Below, piece after piece: positions 39,249 to 47,202 of a stretch of 64,000 nucleotides of DNA. Both the position numbers and the translations under genes were made by a program. A model generated the notes under the pieces. That model was not told the DNA's origin and searched no databases. It was given only the letters and a program-made list of their open reading frames with translations. The stretch's first letter is position 1. Every line of letters begins with the position of its first letter. The DNA comes from Fodinibius sediminis (lineage in GTDB: Bacteria; Bacteroidota; Rhodothermia; Balneolales; Balneolaceae): contig NZ_FXTH01000017.1 in assembly GCF_900182555.1 (NCBI RefSeq), positions 19,906 through 83,905 of the forward strand, written 5' to 3'.

Positions 39249-40529
39249 TTACCCTACCATTGTGTTAAGTTTATCCATTGTCGACGGATTCAGCAGCTTA
39301 TGCATCCGTTTCTTGTTATTTGAATAGTTCAAAGCGGTCTCTTCGGATATCTTACCCTGCTCATAGAGCCGCTTCAGATCCTGCTCCATGGTATGCATGC
39401 CCATTTTACCGCCTTCCATAAGCATTTGGTAAATCTCCCCGATATTATTATTTCGAATGGCCGCCTTGACCGAAGGTGTCACCAGCAGCACCTCTTTAGC
39501 CAGCACCCGCTTGCCGTCGAGACTCGGCACCAGCTTTTGGCTGATAACACAAGTCAGGACATCAGCCAGCCGCATCCGGATGCGTGTCTGCTCGTCGGTG
39601 GGTACCTCTCCCATGATTCGTTCGATGCTTTCCATGGCCGACGAGGTGTGAAGGGTTCCGAAGGTTTTGTGTCCGGAGTCCGTAATTTCAAGAGCGGTCA
39701 TAATCGTCTCCGGATCCCTCAGTTCGCCGATCATGATAACATCCGGATCCTGGCGCAAGGCCTGGATCGCCCCGTTCTTGAACGAGGTCACATCCCGGCC
39801 CACTTCGCGGTGACGAATAATGCTTTTTATGGGTTCGTGTACCAGCTCTACGGGCGAGGCGATGATAACGATATGTGCTTCCATGCTCCGGTTGTTTGCA
39901 TCTATAATAGTATCCAGCGTACTGGATTTTCCGGAACCCGTGATGCCCGTCACCAGGGTAAGGCCGTATTGAAAGTATTTCAGGCTCACCGCCTTGGCAA
40001 CTTCGGGATGAAGCTCCAGTCCTTTAAATGGCCGGATGACATTGTCGATGCGGCGCATGTTCAGGGCCAGGTGCTCCATATCGTAATACATGTTGGCCCG
40101 GAAACGCTGATCCAGCCCTTCCGACTTTGCAATGGTGTAGGAAAAGTCAAAATTGCGCTGCTCAAACAGCTTCTTCCGCTGCCGGGGCATCAGCAGATTC
40201 AACAGCAGAATATCGGTTTCTCGCTTGGCAAGCCGGTAATCCGTATCAACCGGATTTTTATCCCCGTGGATCCGATACCAGACCCTCCCGATGCAGCCCG
40301 GGCCGCCCAGGTCAATATCCGAGGCCTCCAGGGGTTCCATCCGGTTCAGGTAATATTCCAGTTTGTCCGTCAGCTGCTGCTTCCACTCTTCCGGCTGCTG
40401 GTCGATGAGACTCGTCATCTCCCGCTGAAGATCTATGCCCCTGACGGTATCCGGCAACTGATGCAGCAGCGGCTGTATCATACCGGAGATTGCCTTCAAA
40501 CTATGTTGATCCTTGATTTCGATGTTCAT
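39249..40529 (-). CDS. PilT/PilU-like secretion-pilus ATPase
   Basis: A 426-residue hexameric ATPase of the PilT/VirB11 superfamily. Walker A is GITGSGKSST (residues 195-204), the Walker B region is PDVIMIGELRDPET (262-275) and the His box is FGTLHTSSAMESI. Where PilT has an Asp box EDPIEYVH, this protein has ASPVELVH (224-231), so two acidic residues are replaced by Ala-Ser. The N-terminal 165 residues are longer than in standard PilT. It would drive retraction or a related motor step of the pilus. It overlaps none of its neighbours; it stands five bases before the PilMN gene. Confidence 0.87.
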   Translation of the reverse strand: MNIEIKDQHSLKAISGMIQPLLHQLPDTVRGIDLQREMTSLIDQQPEEWKQQLTDKLEYYLNRMEPLEASDIDLGGPGCIGRVWYRIHGDKNPVDTDYRLAKRETDILLLNLLMPRQRKKLFEQRNFDFSYTIAKSEGLDQRFRANMYYDMEHLALNMRRIDNVIRPFKGLELHPEVAKAVSLKYFQYGLTLVTGITGSGKSSTLDTIIDANNRSMEAHIVIIASPVELVHEPIKSIIRHREVGRDVTSFKNGAIQALRQDPDVIMIGELRDPETIMTALEITDSGHKTFGTLHTSSAMESIERIMGEVPTDEQTRIRMRLADVLTCVISQKLVPSLDGKRVLAKEVLLVTPSVKAAIRNNNIGEIYQMLMEGGKMGMHTMEQDLKRLYEQGKISEETALNYSNNKKRMHKLLNPSTMDKLNTMVG

Positions 40530-40603
40530 GATTACGTACCCTCTCGTATTATTTAATGGTTACCCTTGTTATGTAATATTAACCCTTGTTTTTTATCCAG
40601 TTG

Positions 40604-41656
40604 TCACTCATAGATATCCAGAATATCGAAGGTTGCCGGCAGGTTCTGTTTCGCCGCCTCCCGGGCAAAGTCCAGGGCCGCGCTGTTGTACTGTATATTC
40701 AGATTCCCTCCCAGGTCAACCGTGGTGGGCGTGCCTTCCGACGATCCAACCACCACCGATCCATGGATGGTCGCTGTACCTTGTCCGTCGAACGCCCAGG
40801 AATTCTCAAATAAGACCAGGCCGTAGAAATTAAACGTCCCGGCCAGATCAATGGTCGACAGGTCCAGGTCCCCCGTCTTCTTTACTACCAGGATTCCATA
40901 TCCGTTGACATTGCCTGTTATTTTAGCATAATCTTCCACAAAAAAGACGCCCGGGTTGTTCTTGCTTCCCAGATTTGACGTATACTGCCCGTTGAGGTAG
41001 GTGGCATTGGGCTCCAGCTGCCCTATTAACTCGGACAGCGTATTAAAATCCAGCGATTCATCGACCTCGATACTCGGGGTACCGGTATTTCCCACCACCT
41101 GATCCAGCTGATTCTCGGTTCCGCTTTCCATGATCTGGTCCTTGCTGGCCTGGTCGATTACCGATATGCCGGGCAGTCCCTCTGGATCCTGGCCGCTTTC
41201 GTCCAGGCCGTTGATGTCAAAGCTCCCGTAGAGATTGGTTATAAAATTGGGATCCGTCAGGGCAAGCGCTCCCGGAATATCCGGAATCTGGGCTTCCACA
41301 ATGGCCACCTTGTAGTTGACAGCGGCCGAATCCCCGTGCATGAGCCCCCGGGCATTCAGCTGCAGCTGATCGGCGCCCAAACTGGCATTGGTGGTATGGT
41401 CCTCCATGACTACTTCGGCAGTACCATAGTCCAATATGATGGAATACGGCTTGTAGTTGTTGCGCCAGCTCGGGTCATCACGCAGTTCGTGCAGCGTGGC
41501 CTCCACTCCCGCATGGGCCAGGTTAATCATTTCAGCATTGTTCGCATAGGAGGCCGTACGCTGGGCCAGTGCCGTATGCCGGTCGTTGATATTTATCTGG
41601 ATAATTCCCAGGATTATGACGGTCACCGAACAAATATATATTAATGGACGTCCCAT
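40604..41656 (-). CDS. PilX-like minor pilus protein
   Basis: A 350-residue protein with one N-terminal hydrophobic helix (residues 4-22) after only three residues and no classical G|FxxxE prepilin site. The segment AEMINLAHAGVEATLHELRDDP (about 44-65) matches the start of PilX-type pilin domains (AEAG..ALYEL). The remaining 280 residues are a beta-rich, secreted domain with repeated glycine-rich turns (for example NVNGYGILVVKKTGDLDLS). It is probably an adhesin-like minor pilin exposed at the pilus tip or base. It lies between the PilT-like ATPase and another minor pilin. Confidence 0.7.
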   Translation of the reverse strand: MGRPLIYICSVTVIILGIIQININDRHTALAQRTASYANNAEMINLAHAGVEATLHELRDDPSWRNNYKPYSIILDYGTAEVVMEDHTTNASLGADQLQLNARGLMHGDSAAVNYKVAIVEAQIPDIPGALALTDPNFITNLYGSFDINGLDESGQDPEGLPGISVIDQASKDQIMESGTENQLDQVVGNTGTPSIEVDESLDFNTLSELIGQLEPNATYLNGQYTSNLGSKNNPGVFFVEDYAKITGNVNGYGILVVKKTGDLDLSTIDLAGTFNFYGLVLFENSWAFDGQGTATIHGSVVVGSSEGTPTTVDLGGNLNIQYNSAALDFAREAAKQNLPATFDILDIYE

Positions 41657-41693
41657 GATTATTTTCTCTTTTTATCGTTTCTGATTCATGCAG

Positions 41694-42239
41694 TCAATTG
41701 GCTATGCTCAGGGGCACAAACGTTTTTTCCCATGCGGCTTTCATATAATCATCACCCACCGGCTCGGCACTTTCGCTCACCAGCACTGCCTTCACCCGCC
41801 GGATATCATCCAACACCGTGGTTGGGACGTTGTGATCATCGTAATACTGGAACCCAAACTTTATAACGCCCAGCTTTATATCGGTGCTGTGACCGTTCAC
41901 CGTTCGCGTCAACACGTAATCAGCGGGATTCCTGGTCTCAGTTACCGCCTGGGTCTGGTCCCATTCCCAGGTAACCTGATCTACCACACCATCATCCTCC
42001 AGGTCGCCCAGGAAGGTGAGTTTCTGCGGCGTTGCCTCCAGCAGGCTGCTCCCACTCTTCCGATAACCTATCTTACGGATGTCACTACTGAGGACCGTCG
42101 ATATATTGTCGATGTTAACCTTGGCTATCTGGTCGTTCATGGAATCCATGGAACTCTCTACCAGGCTGAGATTTACTTTAACCAGCGACAACATCAGGAC
42201 ACTGCCTATGGCAAAACTGGATATCAATGATAAATTCAT
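41694..42239 (-). CDS. minor pilin-like protein
   Basis: A 181-residue protein with a hydrophobic N-terminus (residues 3-22, LSLISSFAIGSVLMLSLVKV) then a polar helix (SLVESSMDSMNDQIAKVN) and a globular beta-rich domain. The layout resembles PilW/GspJ-type minor pilins, but the charged prepilin leader and the glutamate at +5 are absent. It lies in the same operon as the PilX-like and other minor pilins. Its start at 42239 gives a Met directly before the hydrophobic stretch. Confidence 0.65.
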   Translation of the reverse strand: MNLSLISSFAIGSVLMLSLVKVNLSLVESSMDSMNDQIAKVNIDNISTVLSSDIRKIGYRKSGSSLLEATPQKLTFLGDLEDDGVVDQVTWEWDQTQAVTETRNPADYVLTRTVNGHSTDIKLGVIKFGFQYYDDHNVPTTVLDDIRRVKAVLVSESAEPVGDDYMKAAWEKTFVPLSIAN

Positions 42240-42292
42240 GCCAACCTCTCTCTTTTATATTTTCTTGATCCGTACATGCGGCAATGGTTCGT

Positions 42293-42772
42293 TTAGTAAT
42301 ATGATTTTATGTAGGTAACACCCACGGTGTCCTGCGTTTCGGAGACAACCTCTACATGCAGGCGCTTGTAGGCCGTTTTAACGGACGATACCTGGCTCAA
42401 ATCACTTTCCTGCATATACTCTACCCGGCACTTCGTTTTGTAAATTCCATGCTGGGTGGTGTCGGTACGCGTATAATTGTGATAGTCGTCGAAATCGTCG
42501 AAGTACGGATATGTTTCTCCCATGTCCGATCCGATCAGCGAAAAATCATCCGGTACCTTCAGGGGGATGTAGCTGCCGGTGGAAGCTTCGTCAAAAGCTT
42601 TTGTTCTCGACTCGTCAGCGATATTCTGGGCCAGCGCAACGGCCGTATAGTCGAGCTCAGTCCGCACCATGGCCTTGTTGTTGTTCAACAGCACCCTGGT
42701 CAACCCCAGCTGCAGCAGGGCAAAAATAAACAGCGCCGCTACCAGCAGTATGTGTTCCGAAGTATCAACCAT
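42293..42772 (-). CDS. minor pilin-like protein
   Basis: A 159-residue protein with an N-terminal helix (residues about 8-28, ILLVAALFIFALLQLGLTRVLL) followed by a polar domain that includes DFDDYHNYTRTDTTQHGIYKTKCRVEYMQESD. It resembles a pseudopilin of the PilV/GspI type in length and layout. It also lacks the usual GFTLIE motif: the leader is MVDTSEH. It is the first of three small pilin-like genes after pilB. Confidence 0.62.
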   Translation of the reverse strand: MVDTSEHILLVAALFIFALLQLGLTRVLLNNNKAMVRTELDYTAVALAQNIADESRTKAFDEASTGSYIPLKVPDDFSLIGSDMGETYPYFDDFDDYHNYTRTDTTQHGIYKTKCRVEYMQESDLSQVSSVKTAYKRLHVEVVSETQDTVGVTYIKSYY

Positions 42773-42804
42773 GATTATTCCTCGTCAGCATGTTTTGTAT
42801 TCAT

Positions 42805-44589
42805 TTAGTCGTCCACGGTCATCGCCAGGATCTCCTCGATGGAGGTGATCCCCTCTTTAACACGCTCCCTGCCCGATGCCCGGAGCGTCATCATGCCGTT
42901 TTTAATGGCATATTCCCTGATAACTTCCTCGTCAATATTCTGGCCGGCATCCAGGATCAGGTTGCGAATCTCCTTGGTGAAGTAAAGAGCTTCAATAATG
43001 GCCGTTCTTCCCTTGTAGCCATTGTTGCATTCTTTACATCCCAGTTCATGCGCCCTGTAAAACGTTGTCCGGGCTATTTCCTCTTCAGTAAACCCCAGAC
43101 CCCGTGCCAGCTCGGGATGCAAATCCTCGATCTCCTCCCTGCAATGCATGCAGAGCTTGCGCACCAGCCGCTGTGCCATCACCAGGTTTACCGCATTTGC
43201 GATGAGGAAAGGTTCCACGCCCATCTTGTACAACCTTGATATTGCACTGGGAGCGTCATTGGTGTGCAGCGTCGAAAACGTAAGGTGACCGGTATTCGCC
43301 AGCTTGATGGCGATCTCAGCCGTTGGTAAATCCCGGATTTCGCCGACCAAGACAATGTCCGGATCGTGGCGCAGGATCCCCCTCATCGACTGATCAAAAC
43401 TCATATGACTGTTGATCTTCAGCTGCCGGGCCCCCCGGATGATATATTCCGTCGGGTCTTCCACCGTCAGGACATTCTTTGTGGGATCCATGACATGGTG
43501 CAGGGCGGCAATGAGGCTGGTGGATTTACCGCTGCCTGTGGGCCCCGTGATGATGACAATGCCGGAAGGTTTGCTTATTGCCTTACGAAACAGCCGGAGG
43601 GCATTGTCCTGCAGCCCCAGCTTGTTCAGGTCGGTGATCACCTTGCGGTCGTCCAGCACCCGTATGACAATGGACTCAAATTTCCGGTTGAACTCCATGC
43701 CCACGATAGGCATGATCGACACCCGGAAACGGATGTTCACGTTATCGATCTTCCGCTGAATAAATCCATCCTGCGAGCTGTCGCGCTCAAAACGGTCCAC
43801 ATTCTTGGTCTTGTCCTTTACCACGGCAATGATGGCCTCCGGCTTCACCTTGTCCTGCTGGTGCCAGAGCTGCAGTTTCCCGTCAATGCGAAACCGGATC
43901 TCCGTCATGGTTTTTCCCGTCGGAATCACATGGGCATCACTGGCTCCCTGGCGGACCGCCTCGACCAGCATTCCCTCAACCAGCTTGTTAAGCATACTCT
44001 GGTTGATCTCCGCATCAAGCTCCTCTTCTTCGACTCCTTCCTTTTCATCACCGGGCAGCTCCGGCTCCCCGAATTCGATATCACTCAGCTGCTCGAGAAT
44101 GTCATTCTTTTTATAGAGTACCTGCTCTATCAGATACTGCAGCGAATCCTGTTTGCAGTACACCAGCTCAAAGTCACTTGCCGAAAGCCGGCCGGCCAAA
44201 TCATTAATCTTGGGGTTGGTGGGGTCGGAGGTGAGAATGACCACTTTCTGGTTCTGCTGGGAGATGGGAAAAGCATCCTGGTCGATAAATTCGTTCAGCA
44301 GCGGCTCCTGGATCTGGTCGATAAACTCTTTAATCTCCTTGAGCTTATGATCTTCCAGCCCCTCTCCATTCAGCTTGAACTCCCGGATCACAAAAATGTC
44401 AGCAATCGCTTTCATAAGTACATCGCGGTCCAGCTCCAGCTCCTCCAGGAGGATCTGGGAGAATCGACGGGCCGACATGTCCGTATCCATCGCCTGCAGC
44501 CGAAAAGCCTTATCCAGCTGCTCCCTGGAGATGATATCCTTCCGGTACAAAATCTCCCCAATATGCCGGTGTGTGTCTACTCTTCCCAT
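42805..44589 (-). CDS. pilB: PilB/GspE-type assembly ATPase
   Basis: A 594-residue hexameric ATPase that powers pilin polymerisation. An N-terminal MshEN-type domain (residues about 1-150, possible cyclic-di-GMP/nucleotide-binding region) is followed by the GspE core. Walker A is GPTGSGKST, the Asp box is TVEDPTEYI, Walker B is HDPDIVLVGEIRD and the His box is HLTFSTLHTNDA. The metal-binding tetracysteine (CMHC and CKEC, about 55 residues apart) that marks GspE/PilB is intact. An acidic linker lies at about 175-200. It is 42 bases downstream of the PilC gene. Confidence 0.94.
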   Translation of the reverse strand: MGRVDTHRHIGEILYRKDIISREQLDKAFRLQAMDTDMSARRFSQILLEELELDRDVLMKAIADIFVIREFKLNGEGLEDHKLKEIKEFIDQIQEPLLNEFIDQDAFPISQQNQKVVILTSDPTNPKINDLAGRLSASDFELVYCKQDSLQYLIEQVLYKKNDILEQLSDIEFGEPELPGDEKEGVEEEELDAEINQSMLNKLVEGMLVEAVRQGASDAHVIPTGKTMTEIRFRIDGKLQLWHQQDKVKPEAIIAVVKDKTKNVDRFERDSSQDGFIQRKIDNVNIRFRVSIMPIVGMEFNRKFESIVIRVLDDRKVITDLNKLGLQDNALRLFRKAISKPSGIVIITGPTGSGKSTSLIAALHHVMDPTKNVLTVEDPTEYIIRGARQLKINSHMSFDQSMRGILRHDPDIVLVGEIRDLPTAEIAIKLANTGHLTFSTLHTNDAPSAISRLYKMGVEPFLIANAVNLVMAQRLVRKLCMHCREEIEDLHPELARGLGFTEEEIARTTFYRAHELGCKECNNGYKGRTAIIEALYFTKEIRNLILDAGQNIDEEVIREYAIKNGMMTLRASGRERVKEGITSIEEILAMTVDD

Positions 44590-44631
44590 GGATGTGTCTC
44601 TCTCTTTTTTTGCGTGTTAAATTTGTTTGTG

Positions 44632-45969
44632 CTAAACCGTAATGTTCGGTTGAATAATGGCCGCCTCAGACGAAACGATGGTGATGGCCGCCAGGGCAAC
44701 GGCAATGATGATGTTGACCCCCACATTAATTAGTTCAACGGTGGATTCAAGCTTGTATTCGGTCTGCACCTGATAGTAGTCGGCCAGCTGCTTGGCGTTG
44801 TCGCGCACCGAGCCCGACTCGGCCCCCAGACGGAAGCGGCTGAGTGCGGTGCGCGTAAATACCCCCGTGGCCGACAGGGCGTCCACCAGGCCTGTCCCGT
44901 CCTTGAGCATTTTCTTGATCGCCACCTCTTTGATCTGGCGCTCCATATAGACATTCCTGCATGCCTCGGCGGCCGTTTTAATGACCTCCACGTTCTGACC
45001 CGAATCACTGTACAGGGTATAGAACACGCGGGAAAAAATTTCAATGCTCATTTTGTGGAGCAGGTCCCCGATCACGGGTATTTTTATGATATGCTTGTCC
45101 AGCCAGTATTTGCCCTTGGGCGTCTGCACGTAATAGACAAACAGTCCGATGGGAATGACAAACAGGGAGGTGATGGCGATCCAGTGGTCTTGCATAAAAT
45201 AGCTGACATCCAGCGTGGCCTTGGTCATCGGCGGCAGGGTGATATTAAATTCCAGGAACATTTCGGCCATCAGGGGAAAGATATACCCCACATAAAAAAG
45301 GATGACGCCCAGCACTGCCGTCAGGGCAATACCGGGCATCAACAGGGAACGCCTCAGGTTCTTCTTAAAAGAGGCGTCTCTCTCCATGAATTTGGCGGTG
45401 CTTTCAAAAACTTCGGCCATATTCCCGCTGGTGGAAGCGATGCCGAGCATGTGGGCCGCAAACTCCCCGAAAATATCCGTGTGCTTGCCGTAGACCTCGT
45501 AGCCTTCTTTGCCATCCTGGAGGTCTTTCTGTATTTCCCTGATGACGTCCTTGAGCCGCTTGTTGGCCGTGTCTTCGTGAAGCAGCGTCAGTATCTCACT
45601 GTACGGAAGCTCCTGACGCAGCAGGTCGGCCGACAGCCGGATGAAGGTGACCACTTCGCCCGATGAAATCAGTCCCTTAAAATGGAACCATTTTTTTCGT
45701 ACGCTGACTACTTTGTAGCCTAATTTGTTTAAGGCATTGGCAAGCTCTTCTTTGCTGTAGGCCTCCTGTTCGCCCTCGATCACTCCCGATCCATTGCGCT
45801 GGACTTTGTAGGCATACAGCTCTTTTTTCTCCAGATCCTTGATTTCAATATTCTTAAGATGCGCGAGCTGGTTGACCTTTTCCCGGGCTTCCTTCTTGCT
45901 GCCTGTTTGAAACTCTGCCCGAACCAGCTTGTTATTGGGTGTTACCCCCGAAAATCTAAATTGAGGCAT
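44632..45969 (-). CDS. pilC: PilC/GspF-type inner-membrane platform protein
   Basis: A 445-residue polytopic membrane protein with two GspF domains. I chose the ATG at 45969 because the protein then begins MPQFRFSGVTPNNKLVRAEF, the standard PilC opening; a longer frame adds 25 unlikely residues. The first GspF domain includes FIRLSADLLRQELPYSEILTLL, and the membrane helices include LRRSLLMPGIALTAVLGVILFYVGYIFPL. The C-terminus has repeated helices (VGVNIIIAVALAAITIV). It forms the base on which PilB turns. Confidence 0.93.
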   Translation of the reverse strand: MPQFRFSGVTPNNKLVRAEFQTGSKKEAREKVNQLAHLKNIEIKDLEKKELYAYKVQRNGSGVIEGEQEAYSKEELANALNKLGYKVVSVRKKWFHFKGLISSGEVVTFIRLSADLLRQELPYSEILTLLHEDTANKRLKDVIREIQKDLQDGKEGYEVYGKHTDIFGEFAAHMLGIASTSGNMAEVFESTAKFMERDASFKKNLRRSLLMPGIALTAVLGVILFYVGYIFPLMAEMFLEFNITLPPMTKATLDVSYFMQDHWIAITSLFVIPIGLFVYYVQTPKGKYWLDKHIIKIPVIGDLLHKMSIEIFSRVFYTLYSDSGQNVEVIKTAAEACRNVYMERQIKEVAIKKMLKDGTGLVDALSATGVFTRTALSRFRLGAESGSVRDNAKQLADYYQVQTEYKLESTVELINVGVNIIIAVALAAITIVSSEAAIIQPNITV

Positions 45970-46050
45970 GATGTGTGAAATTTGGTTACCATTCCTTGAT
46001 TGTACCTTGTACCAACGTCTGTTACCCTCTGTAAAACCCTGCATTCGATG

Positions 46051-46080
46051 GGGAGCGGGCTGTTAACCCCAGCCCCTCCC
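46051..46080 (-). promoter_or_regulatory. strong intra-operon hairpin after the pilin gene
   Basis: On the minus strand GGGAG-GGGCTG pairs with CAGCCC-G-CTCCC around an 7-nt loop. There is no T-run, so it is not a classical terminator. It lies about 100 bases past the pilin stop and 80 bases before pilC. It may protect the pilin mRNA 3' end or lower expression of the downstream genes. Confidence 0.55.
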
Positions 46081-46177
46081 TTCTCGAACACGCTCTCTTA
46101 TTTATCCTACAAGGATCAAACATTATTTAACATCAATCATTTCTTGTAAGATAATTTACCATTCTCCAGATATGTAC

Positions 46178-46594
46178 CTACACATCCGCAACGACAGGAT
46201 CATCTATATCACTTGGATATACAGTCACTGTCACAGTTTTGTCTGCTTGTTTACATGTGGCTACAATCTGAAGACTTGTTTCACCACTTGGTGTGAGAGT
46301 AAATGAAGCATTAGAATTTTCAAATGATTGTGGACCGGCATTAGTTGCATCTTTATCGTAACCAAATCCTAAATCATCTACATCGATATTAGCGAAAGTA
46401 CCTCCGCCTCCACCGAGCATTGTTGGTTTGATATACCAGCCCTGCGACATAGCTGCGAGGGTTAATACATCCTGACGCGCAGCGTCAACATTGGCATTAT
46501 TGGCACTTTGTCCGAAAATGTTAATAGCCACAACCGTAGCTATCCCAACGATGATGGTTACCAGAATGACGAGTAAGAGTTGTTGCTGTCCCAT
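46178..46594 (-). CDS. major pilin-like protein (non-canonical leader)
   Basis: A 138-residue protein with a long hydrophobic N-terminal helix (residues 6-27, LLLVILVTIIVGIATVVAINIF), then a polar helix (ANNANVDAARQDVLTLAAMSQGW), a Gly-rich stretch (GGGGG, 61-65) and a small beta-domain. This is the shape of a type IV pilin. However, the leader is only MG-QQQ, without the K/R-rich leader, the G|F cleavage site or the +5 glutamate. It begins the PilC-PilB-minor pilin-PilT-PilMN-PilO-secretin locus, and has a long upstream region with sigma-54-like and repeat elements, so it is probably highly expressed. It contains one Cys. Confidence 0.72.
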   Translation of the reverse strand: MGQQQLLLVILVTIIVGIATVVAINIFGQSANNANVDAARQDVLTLAAMSQGWYIKPTMLGGGGGTFANIDVDDLGFGYDKDATNAGPQSFENSNASFTLTPSGETSLQIVATCKQADKTVTVTVYPSDIDDPVVADV

Positions 46595-46785
46595 AATATA
46601 TACCTAGTTGTTTTTTTATTATTTGATTCGACCCCTGTTTTATGAGCCTGTTTTTTTTGAGGTTTATCCGTATCTCTTGACTGATGGACGATTCATCGCC
46701 TAATCACCAGCCGGGATAGCAAAAACGCCCATCGCCAACCGGAGCCTCAGGATGATATCATCACGAAACCTCGTTTACCATAGTT

Positions 46786-46800
46786 ACAAGGGACGTGCCA
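46786..46800 (-). promoter_or_regulatory. sigma-54-like promoter of the pilin gene
   Basis: Reading the minus strand, TGGCAC-GTCCC-TTGT matches the -24/-12 sigma-54 consensus TGGCAC-N5-TTGC in ten of eleven... key positions: the -24 GG and the 5-bp spacer to TTG are exact, but the -12 GC is GT. It would start transcription near 46775, about 180 bases before the pilin ATG. This class of promoter often controls pilin genes through a PilR-type activator in other bacteria. No rpoN or activator gene is in this window. Confidence 0.45.
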
Positions 46801-46978
46801 AAAGTTTTCTGGAGAGGCTACCCGATCCGTTCATATGCAAATTATACAACAGGTTTAACCCTTGCTAAGTAGTTGTTATTAAATGACTTGAAATACCTTC
46901 TGAAAAGAGGAAATAAATATTCAGGAGAAATGTAATAGAAAGGGAAGGGTAATATTTTAAAACGCTACACTCATATTA

Positions 46979-47062
46979 CGGATAAATCTTACACAAGGCA
47001 GTGGTAATTTATTACACACTGTGGAATAAATTATTACAGTATTGGTAGAATTATTTACTACG
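46979..47062. repeat. tandem degenerate repeats about 22 bp apart (possible enhancer)
   Basis: TTACAC at 46989 and 47012, TTACAG at 47034 and TTACTA at 47055 recur in units of about 20-23 bp, each with a GTGG/ATTGG-like start and an AATTTATTA-like core. The spacing is close to two helical turns, placing the copies on the same DNA face. The cluster lies about 210-290 bases upstream of the predicted pilin transcription start, a normal enhancer distance. Confidence 0.5.
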
Positions 47063-47130
47063 GATGGCAAATGTATATTTATTAGCAGTCTGAAAAATGG
47101 GAAAGGCCGGTCGGGAACAACGGACGATAA

Positions 47131-47160
47131 ATAAAAAAGGGAGCCGGCAGCGGCTCCCTT
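47131..47160 (-). terminator. intrinsic terminator after the M48 peptidase gene
   Basis: On the minus strand AAGGGAGCCG pairs with CGGCTCCCTT around a 4-nt loop, followed by TTTTTT. It is about 40 bases after the M48 peptidase stop. Confidence 0.92.
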
Positions 47161-47202
47161 CTGGCAGTCAAATACATAGCGATTTCGGCAACGAATGATG
47201 AC

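Larger units (their letters stand above)
46595..47202. other. long intergenic regulatory region upstream of the pilin gene
   Basis: About 600 bases with no convincing gene. It contains the M48 gene terminator (47131-47160), a cluster of TTACAC-type repeats (46989-47060) and a sigma-54-like element (46786-46800). The stretch between that element and the pilin ATG (about 180 bases if transcription starts near 46775) contains hairpin-forming segments (for example GATGATATCATC) and two GGCGATG repeats, so it could be a structured leader. Confidence 0.5.

Noticed and set aside
43366..44733. 455-codon antisense frame under pilB
   Set aside because: The opposite strand encodes a clear PilB with all nucleotide-binding motifs. 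The long frame is a by-product of GC-rich third positions.
46595..46775. Known riboswitch in the long pilin leader, such as a cyclic-di-GMP aptamer
   Set aside because: The leader has hairpin-forming stretches and repeated GGCGATG, but I could not match a known aptamer consensus. A covariance-model search with Rfam would decide.
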